A stretch of 64,000 bases of DNA. Source: Patiria pectinifera (taxonomy: Eukaryota > Echinodermata > Asteroidea > Valvatida > Asterinidae). The position numbers and the translations under genes are program-made. A model generated the notes under the pieces. It had not been told where the DNA came from. It ran no database searches and was given only the letters and a program-made list of their open reading frames with translations. The stretch lies in assembly GCA_029964075.1 (NCBI GenBank), contig CM057148.1, positions 29,567,916-29,631,915 on the forward strand, read 5' to 3'. Below, one piece after another: positions 11,255-23,203 of this stretch (positions within the stretch are counted from its first letter, which is position 1; each line of letters opens with the position of its first letter).

Positions 11255-13086
11255 GTTTGCGTCTGCCACTGCCAAAAAACTGAATGTCGTATCACCGCGG
11301 ATCCGTATCGCTTAATTTTCTAGACTAGTACATGTATACAATGTCTGGTGAGAACTGAGTTTCCTTTCCCCGGAAATGTCTAGAGCGTGGGATTTGATTT
11401 TTTATCGGTACACAAAGAATTTCGTAGCTTTGAAGATGCCGCAATGCCTACCACCACAAAACCCGGCCAATGTCCTGGCATCCTTGCTCTGTGGTCCTGG
11501 GGAAGGCCTGCGAAAAACTCGTCCCCGATATGCGATGATTTAATACAAGTTCATTTTTTTTTACTATGCTCTCCCTGGACGACGCGTGAATTTCATCTTG
11601 AAAGAAATAAGCTTGTATGGTTGTTACATTGGGTTGTTGTTTGTTGTTTTGGGTGTTTCTTGGGTTGTTTGCTTGGTGTTTTGTTTTTTGATTGTGTTTT
11701 GTGTGTTTCTTCGACTTTTTCTAAATAAAATTGTGCGCGTTTTTCCTCAGCATTACGACCGAGATAAAAACCAACAGTGTGGTGGGTACGAGTGAAAGAA
11801 AAGAATTACAGGCACCTTGATCTACTAGTTATTCTCCAAGATGAGAAATAGCCTACTTGTCAAACACGTGACGGTTCCAAGGTACTTGTAATTATTGTAC
11901 ATGCAAGACTGCCCCTCGCTTACGCTCTTCTCGTGTTTGTTCTCAACTGGTAAGAAATGGTATGACCATGGAGCAGTGTTTTATTGCTCCATGGTATTGG
12001 TATGACATGTCGTATGAATGTGGAGATGTATATTTCAGAGATTTAGTGCTATGCCAGGGGCACAGCAAGGTTGTTTGTGAGTAAAGCAGTTCCTGAAACA
12101 TGTGAAAAGGGCACTCTCACATACCGGTGGAAGGGTTAAACACACTGATAAAATAGCACTTGAATGGAAAAGGGCAATCTCTACAAAAACATACACATTG
12201 GAGGAAATCCCTTACGCCCCATGGTACCCCGAGCCGCATACTAATGTAGAAATGGAGCCAATATTACCAGACAGATTGCAAAAACTCCCGACAATTTTTT
12301 AATGCCAAAATGCAACAAAAGCGCAGGAGAAAAGAGAAGGCATGCCCGGCAGATCCCTAGCGTAGAAGATTCACCCCCGCCCCGGAAAAATTCAACCTGA
12401 ACCCCTTGCCTAAAAGCAGGGTCCGGTCGTGGCTATTATTATACGCATACTATGTCTTGCTGGATATTAATTTTAGAACAACGTAACTTATGAACTGCAT
12501 TGATTTGACCTTCCTCTATGGTTGATGCAGAATCCAAGACAAAGTATTCTAAAATTTGGAAGTTTTCTCATTCTTCTTGCAGATTTTAATAATGCCTTTT
12601 CAAATTTACAAACAAAAATGTACGGGAGCTTGATCAACCCCTATGAAATTCCTTTGCTGACAGGAGACAAATGAAGTTATGAACATTTAACTTCAAACCA
12701 AAAAGTTTTGCAAGTAGCATAGGCCTACGCACAGCAGCATGCAGGGCACGCGAACATTGCGGCACGGCGGCGACTGCCTTTGTGGCGATCGCAAAGCCGG
12801 CATCCTGGGGCGTGGCCGTGGGTAGCCACTGTACTGGCGGGTGCGCGACGATGTACATTTGTACTATACATATTTTTGAGCCAATCAGAAATCTCAACAC
12901 AAAACTCCCAGTAGCGGGCGGGATTATCCACGGATCCGCCCTCTACTACAGCGGTCATACGTTCGATCGTTCGATGATAGTCAAGTTCTGATTGGCTGGC
13001 AGAAGTCGCACTTAAAGGATGCGCGGTCGAATTCAAAGCAGCTGACTTAAGGCAAACATCGGACGCGCGACGTTCACGGTCTGTTG

Positions 13087-13557
13087 AAAGCAGAAAAGCA
13101 AATGGCCATTATTCGGCCGCCTGTACGCCAAATTAAAATCTGCTTTGTCCGGTACCCAAAAGCAGAAAACAATAATAAGTATTGTCAAACGTTTGATCCA
13201 CTTTTCTGCTTTTCTGAAAAGCAAAAAGCAGATGGCCACATTTCGACCACCTAGGTAAAATCTGCTTTTCCGGTATCCAAAAAGCAGAAAAGTAGAATGC
13301 ACAGTTGTTGCCAAAATGTTCAATCCATTTTCTGCTTTTCGGAAAGGAGAAAAGCAGATGGCCACTTTTCGGCCGCCAGCAAACGGAAGAAAAGTAAAAT
13401 CTGCTTTTCTGGTGGCGGAAAAGCAAATAAGTAGAAAAATGCATTTTCAGAAAACGTTCAATCTGCATTTCAGGTAGCAGAAAAGTAGAAAAGTGAAAAA
13501 TGCATGTTACAACAAGGAAAATCTGCTTTTCTGCTACTCTGATAGCAGAAAAGCAGA
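13087..13557. repeat. Short-hairpin cluster, copy 2
   Basis: Same cluster, slightly shortened by one-base losses in A runs; ends just before the junction at 13584. Confidence 0.85.
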
Positions 13558-14177
13558 TGGCCACTTTTCGTCCTCCATACATGTGTTTGAGGCTACAGTG
13601 TGCCCATTTCGGAGATGTAACAAGTGTTTCTTGGAATGTGTCAGCTGAATGGGGCAAACTCTTTTGCTCAAGGCCAGTCCAGATTGTTATTTATTTTCAA
13701 CTTTGTATATTTGGTTTCCAAATTCAAGTTCGGAACTTAGAGTGTTTTTCGGTTATTTGAATATTCGGATTTCACTCACAACCCTAATTTCCTCAAAAAG
13801 CATAAAAACGCCAAAATTAAAGTTTCCCCACCCCTTGGAGCGGCCACAAAAACTTACATTAAAAAAATAAATATTTTTTGGCTCCCCCCCCAAAAAAAGT
13901 TTGGCGCCCCCCCCCCCAAAAAAAATTGGTTCTGGATCTGCCCTTATTATTATAAAATTACAGCAAAACATAATGCTGTATAATACTTACAAATCCATTA
14001 ATATCACCCTGTGTGTTACTTTGATGCATACAAATAATTGTCTAGGTTCAAGTTGTGAATTGATTTCTTTGTTTGATTTTTCTTGTGGTTTCATAAAGAT
14101 TAAATAATTTAAGAGATGAATGTAAACAGGATTTTCAGGACTTGTAACAAACTGCTTAGTAGATGGTATAGACTAAC

Positions 14178-14432
14178 CTTTGGTAGCAGAGGTGTTTTCT
14201 ATTTCAAGACCCTTAGAGTCTAAAAGAGTGACACTCCCTTCACTCTTGCAGTGCTTGAAATGGTCCGACTCTTTGATAAGTAGCCGCTTAATGTCTGTTG
14301 TTGATGCCTCCTCCCCAATCATCAAGGTGCTTGACTTGATTTCTCGCAGTGCCCCATCATCATCCACACTGCAGATAACAATGTTCTTGGTGAACCCAGT
14401 CTCTGCACTGCCATGACTGGTTGATGGTGTTC
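14178..14432 (-). CDS. Exon B, copy 3
   Basis: Intact 255-nt exon with the same peptide and splice sites as copy 1. The exon A immediately upstream (copy 3) is frameshifted. Confidence 0.65.
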
Positions 14433-15123
14433 CTGCAGCAACAATTGGAATTACAAATTAAACAACTGTTTGCACTGTGATTTGCTAGACTTGAACAGCA
14501 TTCTACTATATAGGATTAACGCACATTTTAGGAAAAATGAAGCACCAATCCATACTGTTCTCAAATATTAGATTCATGGGCATCTATATTAGTTATATTT
14601 TACAGTTGATGCTGTCCCCCCCCCCCCCCAAACGGGTGCTTAAAAGTTTCCCAATTCCTATGTTAAGGGGGCTACAAATTTTGGAAATGTTCTCATATAA
14701 CAAAATTTCGCGGGCCTTCTGGCAGGGGAGGCTACTTTTTAGGGCTGTTTGCAGGCTTTTTTAAAGGCAGGGAAATAGACAAAACTAGTCACCTCTTTTC
14801 TCATAATACAAAAATCTGGTCTTGTTATGAGGGGGCCATTGCCCCAATCTCCCTCCCCCCCCCCAATTCACCCTTATGGACTGGGCAACATACACTGGTG
14901 AAAAAAATAGACAGGGAAAACATAGGGACTTGCGAACAGGTTACGGCTACGTCACAATGGCCCTACAAGTAACTCATTGGTTCTAACTTGAGGCAAGTAT
15001 TCCCATTTTTGCGGAAACTTTGAAAAAAGTTTTTACAAGGAATGCGACACAGTTTTTCTTTTTTACCGTGAATGGTCCGTAGGATCAATGGGCCGTAGGA
15101 CCAATCATTGGGGCGGATTAGCA

Positions 15124-15192
15124 TGAGTAACTCCAGCTGACATGCTCATATTACATGTGAATGAATATGAGCATGTCAGCTGGAGTTACTCA
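15124..15192. repeat. 29-bp-arm hairpin (copy 3)
   Basis: Arms and loop unchanged despite nearby substitutions at 15035-15060. Confidence 0.95.
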
Positions 15193-15682
15193 AGCTAGGG
15201 GCAGATCATGTTTTTTCATGCACCCCAAAGATTTCATGAAATATTCCATTTTGAGGATGTGTTCGCATCAAGTCTAAAAACAGATATTTTATTCAGAACC
15301 CACAAAGTAAATAATCATCATTTGACATTTTCTGATCCACTGGCTTTCCTTCATGTCCCTGGCCTTTATCTTCGTGGTGCTGTCTGTTTTCAGATATCTT
15401 AATATTTGAAAATTTCGATTTTTATTTGGTCAAATGTTAAATATAACAACAAAAAAGAATTTTGTTCTTCAAATCAGATATTAACTTTAAGGCTCCGACC
15501 TATATTTAAGCGAACATGCAGTGTTAACAACAGGTCATGCAGTAGGCTCAATAGCAAATGTGGTGTAAAGGAAAATTAAAATTGCATTTTTTTCTTGTTT
15601 GTTCTACCCAGAGCATCATTGAGCCAAAAAAGCAGGGTTACCAGGCTTTATATCCTCAATCAATAAGCGTGGACGACCTTAC

Positions 15683-16061
15683 CTGTCCATTTTGACTTTC
15701 TTTGTTTCTTGAATCTTTTTCCCAACAAAGGCATCGCACGAAGATCCTCCAGCTGCAGCGTCACGGTCAAGGCCAAACGGGTTCAAACCCCGGTTAATAG
15801 TGGGCGAGCACTTTCGTGAATCTCCGGTGACAGTCCAGGAAACGGAACTATCGAGTGCCGGGAAAGATCCATCGGGATTTGGAACGACAACGGAATCATC
15901 GGATCGTACAGAAGCAACGACTCTGGGTCAATTTTAAAGATTTTACCTAGCGTTGCGGTATTCAGTTGAGTGCGAGAGATTTTAAGAATTCTTTCATCTC
16001 CACCTGTGGAAATCATGTACTTCGGGAAGTCGATAAAATCATCGTCACTGTTCGGATCCAT
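15683..16061 (-). pseudogene. Exon A, copy 3, frameshifted
   Basis: Start ATG (16061) and donor (15683/15682) are kept. One C is missing at the ggatcCgta site near 15905, shifting the frame after the LLLY segment and giving a stop near 15783. An extra T in the run near 15719 restores length but not the intervening frame. Confidence 0.7.
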
Positions 16062-17910
16062 GTTTGCGTCTGCCACTGCCAAAAAACTGAATGTCGTATC
16101 ACCGCGGATCCGTATCGCTTAATTTTCTAGACTAGTACATGTATACAATGTCTGGTGAGAACTGAGTTTCCTTTCCCCGGAAATGTCTAGAGCGTGGGAT
16201 TTGATTTTTTATCGGTACACAAAGAATTTCGTAGCTTTGAAGATGCCGCAATGCCTACCACCACAAAACCCGGCCAATGTCCTGGCATCCTTGCTCTGTG
16301 GTCCTGGGGAAGGCCTGCGAAAAACTCGTCCCCGATATGCGATGATTTAATACAAGTTCATTTTTTTTTACTATGCTCTCCCTGGACGACGCGTGAATTT
16401 CATCTTGAAAGAAATAAGCTTGTATGGTTGTTACATTGGGTTGTTGTTTGTTGTTTTGGGTGTTTCTTGGGTTGTTTGCTTGGTGTTTTGTTTTTTGATT
16501 GTGTTTTGTGTGTTTCTTCGACTTTTTTTCTAAATAAAATTGTGCGCGTTTTTCCTCAGCATTACGACCGAGATAAAAACCAACAGTGTGGTGGGTACGA
16601 GTGAAAGAAAAGAATTACAGGCACCTTGATCTACTAGTTATTCTCCAAGATGAGAAATAGCCTACTTGTCAAACACGTGACGGTTCCAAGGTACTTGTAA
16701 TTATTGTACATGCAAGACTGCCCCTCGCTTACGCTCTTCTCGTGTTTGTTCTCAACTGGTAAGAAATGGTATGACCATGGAGCAGTGTTTTATTGCTCCA
16801 TGGTATTGGTATGACATGTCGTATGAATGTGGAGATGTATATTTCAGAGATTTAGTGCTATGCCAGGGGCACAGCAAGGTTGTTTGTGAGTAAAAGCAGT
16901 TCCTGAAACATGTGAAAAGGGCACTCTCACATACCGGTGGAAGGGGGTTAAACACACTGATAAAATAGCACTTGAATGGAAAAGGGCAATCTCTACAAAA
17001 ACATACACATTGGAGGAAATCCCCCCTTACGCCCCATGGTACCCCCGAGCCGCATACTAATGTAGAAATGGAGCCAATATTACCAGACAGATTGCAAAAA
17101 CTCCCGACAATTTTTAATTCCAAAATGAAAAAAAAAACGCAGGGGAAAAGAGAAGGGATGCCCGGCAGATCCCTTGGCTAGAAGATTCCCCCCCCCCCCC
17201 CCGCCCCGGAAAAAAATTCAACCTGAACCCCTTGCCTAAAAGCAGGGTCCGGTCGTGGCTATTATTATACGCATACTATGTCTTGCTGGATATTAATTTT
17301 AGAACAACGTAACTTATGAACTGCATTGATTTGACCTTCCTCTATGGTTGATGCAGAATCAAGACAAAGTATTCTAAAATTTGGAAGTTTTCTCATTCTT
17401 CTTGCAGATTTTAATAATGCCTTTTCAAATTTACAAACAAAAATGTACTGGAGCTTGATCAACCCCTATGAAATTCCTTTGCTGACAGGAGACAAATGAA
17501 GTTATGAACATTTAACTTCAAACCAAAAAGTTTTGCAAGTAGCATAGGCCTACGCACAGCAGCATGCAGGGCACGCGAACATTGCGGCACGGCGGCGACT
17601 GCCTTTGTGGCGATCGCAAAGCCGGCATCCTGGGGCGTGGCCGTGGGTAGCCACTGTACTGGCGGGTGCGCGACGATGTACATTTGTACTATACATATTT
17701 TGAGCCAATCAGAAATCTCAACACAAAACTCCCAGTAGCGGGCGGGATTATCCACGGATCCGCCCTCTACTACAGCGGTCATACGTTCGATCGTTCGATG
17801 ATAGTCAAGTTCTGATTGGCTGGCAGAAGTCGCACTTAAAGGATGCGCGGTCGAATTCAAAGCAGCTGACTTAAGGCAAACATCGGACGCGCGACGTTCA
17901 CGGTCTGTTG

Positions 17911-18385
17911 AAAGCAGAAAAGCAAATGGCCATTATTCGGCCGCCTGTACGCCAAATTAAAATCTGCTTTGTCCGGTACCCAAAAAGCAGAAAACAATAA
18001 TAAGTATTGTCAAACGTTTGATCCACTTTTCTGCTTTTCTGAAAAGCAAAAAGCAGATGGCCACATTTCGACCACCTAGGTAAAATCTGCTTTTCCGGTA
18101 TCCAAAAAGCAGAAAAGTAGAATGCACAGTTGTTGCCAAAATGTTCAATCCATTTTCTGCTTTTCGGAAAGGAGAAAAGCAGATGGCCACTTTTCGGCCG
18201 CCAGCAAACGGAAGAAAAGTAAAATCTGCTTTTCTGGTGGCGGAAAAGCAAATAAGTAGAAAAATGCATTTTCAGAAAACGTTCAATCTGCATTTCAGGT
18301 AGCAGAAAAGTAGAAAAGTGAAAAAAATGCATGTTACAACAAGGAAAATCTGCTTTTCTGCTACTCTGATAGCAGAAAAGCAGAT
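17911..18385. repeat. Short-hairpin cluster, copy 3
   Basis: Same cluster; ends just before the junction at 18411. Confidence 0.85.
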
Positions 18386-19003
18386 GGCCACTTTTCGTCC
18401 TCCATACATGTGTTTGAGGCTACAGTGTGCCCATTTCGGAGATGTAACAAGTGTTTCTTGGAATGTGTCAGCTGAATGGGGCAAACTCTTTTGCTCAAGG
18501 CCAGTCCAGATTGTTATTTATTTTCAACTTTGTATATTTGGTTTCCAAATTCAAGTTCGGAACTTAGAGTGTTTTTCGGTTATTTGAATATTCGGATTTC
18601 ACTCACAACACTAATTTCTTCAAAAAGCATAAAAAACGCCAAAATTAATGTTGCCTCACCCCTGAGAGCGGCCACAAAGACTTACATGAAAAAAATAAAT
18701 ATTTTTTGGCTCCCCCCCCCCAAAAAAGTTTGGCGCCCCCCCCAAAAAAAATTGGTTCTGGATCTGCCCTTATTATTATAAAATTACAGCAAAACATAAT
18801 GCTGTATAATACTTACAAATCCATTAATGTCAACCTGGAGGTAACTTTGATACATACAAAACATTGTCTAGGTTCAAGTTGTGAATTGATTTCTTTGTTT
18901 GATTTTTCTTGTGGTTTCATAAAGATTAAATAATTTAAGAGATGAATGTAAACAGGATTTTCAGGACTTGTAACAAACTGCTTAGTAGATGGTATAGACT
19001 AAC

Positions 19004-19258
19004 CTTTGGTAGCAGAGGTGTTTTCTATTTCAAGACCCTTAGAGTCTAAAAGAGTGACACTCCCTTCACTCTTGCAGTGCTTGAAATGGTCCGACTCTTT
19101 GATAAGTAGCCGCTTAATGTCTGTTGTTGATGCCTCCTCCCCAATCATCAAGGTGCTTGACTTGATTTCTCGCAGTGCCCCATCATCATCCACACTGCAG
19201 ATAACAATGTTCTTGGTGAACCCAGTCTCTGCACTGCCATGACTGGTTGATGGTGTTC
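19004..19258 (-). CDS. Exon B, copy 4
   Basis: Intact 255-nt exon with the same splice sites. With exon A at 20476-20854 it forms the rightmost open A-B pair. Confidence 0.65.
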
Positions 19259-19922
19259 CTGCAGCAACAATTGGAATTACAAATTAAACAACTGTTTGCA
19301 CTGTGATTTGCTAGACTTGAACAGCATTCTACTATATAGGATTAACGCACATTTTAGGAAAAATGAAGCACCAATCCATACTGTTCTCAAATATTAGATT
19401 CATGGGCATCTATATTAGTTATATTTTACAGTTGATGCTGTCCCCCAAACGGGTGCTTAAAAGTTTCCCAATTCCTATGTTAAGGGGCTACAAATTTTGG
19501 AAATGTTCTCATATAACAAAATTTCATGCGGGCCTTCTGGCAGGGAGGCTACTTTTAGGGCTGTTTGCAGGCTTTAAAGGCAGGGAAATAGACAAAACTA
19601 GTCACCTCTTTTCTCATAATACAAAAATCTGGTCTTGTTATGAGGGGCCATTGCCCCAATCTCCCTCCCCAATTCACCCTTATGGACTGGGCAACATACA
19701 CTGGTGAAAAAAATAGACAGGAAAACATAGGGACTTGCGAACAGGTTACGGCTACGTCACAATGGCCTACAAGTAACTCATTGGTTCTAACTTGAGGCAA
19801 GTATTCCCATTTTTGCGGAAACTTTGAAAAAAGTTTTACAGGGACTGCTACATTTTTTTTTTTACCGTGAATGGTCCGTAGGATCAATGGGCCGTAGGAC
19901 CAATCATTGGGGCGGATTAGCA

Positions 19923-19991
19923 TGAGTAACTCCAGCTGACATGCTCATATTACATGTGAATGAATATGAGCATGTCAGCTGGAGTTACTCA
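19923..19991. repeat. 29-bp-arm hairpin (copy 4)
   Basis: Arms and loop unchanged. Confidence 0.95.
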
Positions 19992-20475
19992 AGCTAGGGC
20001 AGATCATGTTTTTCATGCACCCCAAAGATTTCATGAAATATTCCATTTTGAGGATGTGTTCGCATCAAGTCTAAAAACAGATATTTTATTCAGAACCCAC
20101 AAAGTAAATAATCATCATTTGACATTTTCTGATCCACTGGCTTTCCTTCATGTCCCTGGCCTTTATCTTCGTGGTGCTGTCTGTTTTCAGATATCTTAAT
20201 ATTTGAAAATTTCGATTTTTATTTGGTCAAATGTTAAATATAACAACAAAAAAGAATTTTGTTCTTCAAATCAGATATTAACTTTAAGGCTCCGACCTAT
20301 ATTTAAGCGAACATGCAGTGTTAACAACAGGTCATGCAGTAGGCTCAATAGCAAATGTGGTGTAAAGGAAAATTAAAATTGCATTTTTCTTGTTTGTTCT
20401 ACCCAGAGCATCATTGAGCCAAAAGCAGGGTTACCAGGCTTTATATCCTCAATCAATAAGCGTGGACGACCTTAC

Positions 20476-20854
20476 CTGTCCATTTTGACTTTCTTTGTTT
20501 CTTGAATCTTTTCCCAACAAAGGCATCGCACGAAGATCCTCCAGCTGCAGCGTCACGGTCAAGGCCAAACGGGTTCAAACCCCGGTTAATAGTGGGCGAG
20601 CACTTTCGTGCATCTCCGGTGACAGTCCAGGAAACGAAACTATCGAGTGCCGGGAAAGATCCATCGGGATTTGGAACGACAACGGAATCATCGGATCCGT
20701 ACAGAAGCAACGACTCTGGGTCAATTTTAAAGATTTTACCTAGCGTTGCGGTATTCAGTTGAGTGCGAGAGATTTTAAGAATTCTTTCATCTCCACCTGT
20801 GGAAATCATGTACTTCGGGAAGTCGATAAAATCATCGTCACTGTTCGGATCCAT
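20476..20854 (-). CDS. Exon A, copy 4 (rightmost start of the array)
   Basis: Intact. ATG at 20854, donor 20476/20475. The 5' leader just upstream has a few substitutions not seen in other copies (aaaagcggaatgtctt near 20876). Because unique DNA begins at 23203, this copy probably keeps the ancestral upstream context of the gene. Confidence 0.7.
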
Positions 20855-22701
20855 GTTTGCGTCTGCCACTGCCAAAAAGCGGAATGTCTTATCACCGCGG
20901 ATCCGTATCGCTTAATTTTCTAGACTAGTACATGTATACAATGTCTGGTGAGAACTGAGTTTCCTTTCCCCGGAAATGTCTAGAGCGTGGGATTTGATTT
21001 TTTATCGGTACACAAAGAATTTCGTAGCTTTGAAGATGCCGCAATGCCTACCACCACAAAACCCGGCCAATGTCCTGGCATCCTTGCTCTGTGGTCCTGG
21101 GAAGGCCTGTGAAAAACTCGTCCCCATTATGCGATAGTTTAATATAAGTTCATTTTTTTACTATGCTCTCCTGGACGACGCGTGAATTTCATCTTGAAAG
21201 AAATAAGCTTGTATGGTTGTTACATTGGGTTGTTGTTTGTTGTTTTGGGTGTTTCTTGGGTTGTTTGCTTGGTGTTTTGTTTTTGATTGTGTTTTGTGTG
21301 TTTCTTCGACTTTTTCTAAATAAAATTGTGCGCGTTTTTCCTCAGCATTACGACCGAGATAAAAACCAACAGTGTGGTGGGTACGAGTGAAAGAAAAAGA
21401 ATTACAGGCACCTTGATCTACTAGTTATTCTCCAAGATGAGAAATAGCCTACTTGTCAAACACGTGACGGTTCCAAGGTACTTGTAATTATTGTACATGC
21501 AAGACTGCCCCTCGCTTACGCTCTTCTCGTGTTTGTTCTCAACTGGTAAGAAATGGTATGACCATGGAGCAGTGTTTTATTGCTCCATGGTATTGGTATG
21601 ACATGTCGTATGAATGTGGAGATGTATATTTCAGAGATTTAGTGCTATGCCAGGGGCACAGCAAGGTTGTTTGTGAGTAAAAGCAGTTCCTGAAACATGT
21701 GAAAAGGGCACTCTCACATACCGGTGGAAGGGGGTTAAACACACTGATAAAATAGCACTTGAATGGAAAAGGGCAATCTCTACAAAAACATACACATTGG
21801 AGGAAATCCCCCCTTACGCCCCATGGTACCCCCGAGCCGCATACTAATGTAGAAATGGAGCCAATATTACCAGACAGATTGCAAAAACTCCCGACAATTT
21901 TTTTAATGCCAAAATGCAACAAAAAGCGCAGGAGAAAAGAGAAGGCATGCCCGGCAGATCCCTAGCGTAGAAGATTCACCCCCCCCCCCCCGCCCCGGAA
22001 AAAAAATTCAACCTGAACCCCTTGCCTAAAAGCAGGGTCCGGTCGTGGCTATTATTATACGCATACTATGTCTTGCTGGATATTAATTTTAGAACAACGT
22101 AACTTATGAACTGCATTGATTTGACCTTCCTCTATGGTTGATGCAGAATCCAAGACAAAGTATTCTAAAATTTGGAAGTTTTCTCATTCTTCTTGCAGAT
22201 TTTAATAATGCCTTTTCAAATTTACAAACAAAAATGTACGGGAGCTTGATCAACCCCTATGAAATTCCTTTGCTGACAGGAGACAAATGAAGTTATGAAC
22301 ATTTAACTTCAAACCAAAAAGTTTTGCAAGTAGCATAGGCCTACGCACAGCAGCATGCAGGGCACGCGAACATTGCGGCACGGCGGCGACTGCCTTTGTG
22401 GCGATCGCAAAGCCGGCATCCTGGGGCGTGGCCGTGGGTAGCCACTGTACTGGCGGGTGCGCGACGATGTACATTTGTACTATACATATTTTTGAGCCAA
22501 TCAGAAATCTCAACACAAAACTCCCAGTAGCGGGCGGGATTATCCACGGATCCGCCCTCTACTACAGCGGTCATACGTTCGATCGTTCGATGATAGTCAA
22601 GTTCTGATTGGCTGGCAGAAGTCGCACTTAAAGGATGCGCGGTCGAATTCAAAGCAGCTGACTTAAGGCAAACATCGGACGCGCGACGTTCACGGTCTGT
22701 T

Positions 22702-23176
22702 GAAAGCAGAAAAGCAAATGGCCATTATTCGGCCGCCTGTACGCCAAATTAAAATCTGCTTTGTCCGGTACCCAAAAAGCAGAAAACAATAATAAGTATT
22801 GTCAAACGTTTGATCCACTTTTCTGCTTTTCTGAAAAGCAAAAAGCAGATGGCCACATTTCGACCACCTAGGTAAAATCTGCTTTTCCGGTATCCAAAAA
22901 GCAGAAAAGTAGAATGCACAGTTGTTGCCAAAATGTTCAATCCATTTTCTGCTTTTCGGAAAGGAGAAAAGCAGATGGCCACTTTTCGGCCGCCAGCAAA
23001 CGGAAGAAAAGTAAAATCTGCTTTTCTGGTGGCGGAAAAGCAAATAAGTAGAAAAATGCATTTTCAGAAAACGTTCAATCTGCATTTCAGGTAGCAGAAA
23101 AGTAGAAAAGTGAAAAAAATGCATGTTACAACAAGGAAAATCTGCTTTTCTGCTACTCTGATAGCAGAAAAGCAGA
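22702..23176. repeat. Short-hairpin cluster, copy 4 (array edge)
   Basis: Same cluster; here it borders unique sequence that begins after 23203. Confidence 0.85.
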
Positions 23177-23203
23177 TGGCCACTTTTCGTCCTCCATACA
23201 TGT

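Larger units (their letters stand above)
8793..13584. repeat. Array copy 2 (complete, 4792 bp)
   Basis: Exon A is intact and exon B has two one-base deletions. Its poly-C tract near 9823 is only five C, as in copy 4, whereas copies 0, 1 and 3 have a longer run. Confidence 0.93.
13585..18411. repeat. Array copy 3 (complete, 4827 bp)
   Basis: The most divergent copy. Substitution clusters lie at about 13780-14045, 15035-15060 and 17115-17190. Exon B is intact; exon A carries a deletion and an insertion. Confidence 0.93.
1..23203. repeat. Tandem array of a ~4.8 kb gene-containing unit
   Basis: The same sequence recurs head to tail: the word ctgccatgactgg appears at 1, 4797, 9614, 14408 and 19234. 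The right end is marked by the word catacatgt. Inside the array it continues into gtttgagg, but at 23203 it continues into unrelated sequence. Using that junction, complete copies run 3989-8792, 8793-13584, 13585-18411 and 18412-23203; 1-3988 is the end of a further copy cut by the window edge. Copies differ mostly by homopolymer length and scattered substitutions, so the duplication is recent, homogenised, or partly an assembly effect. Each copy holds exons A and B on the minus strand. Confidence 0.95.
18412..23203. repeat. Array copy 4 (complete, 4792 bp; right boundary of array)
   Basis: Both exons are intact. Many homopolymers are shorter than in the other copies. Identity ends at 23203, about 25 bp past the last short hairpin; unique sequence follows. 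Confidence 0.93.
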
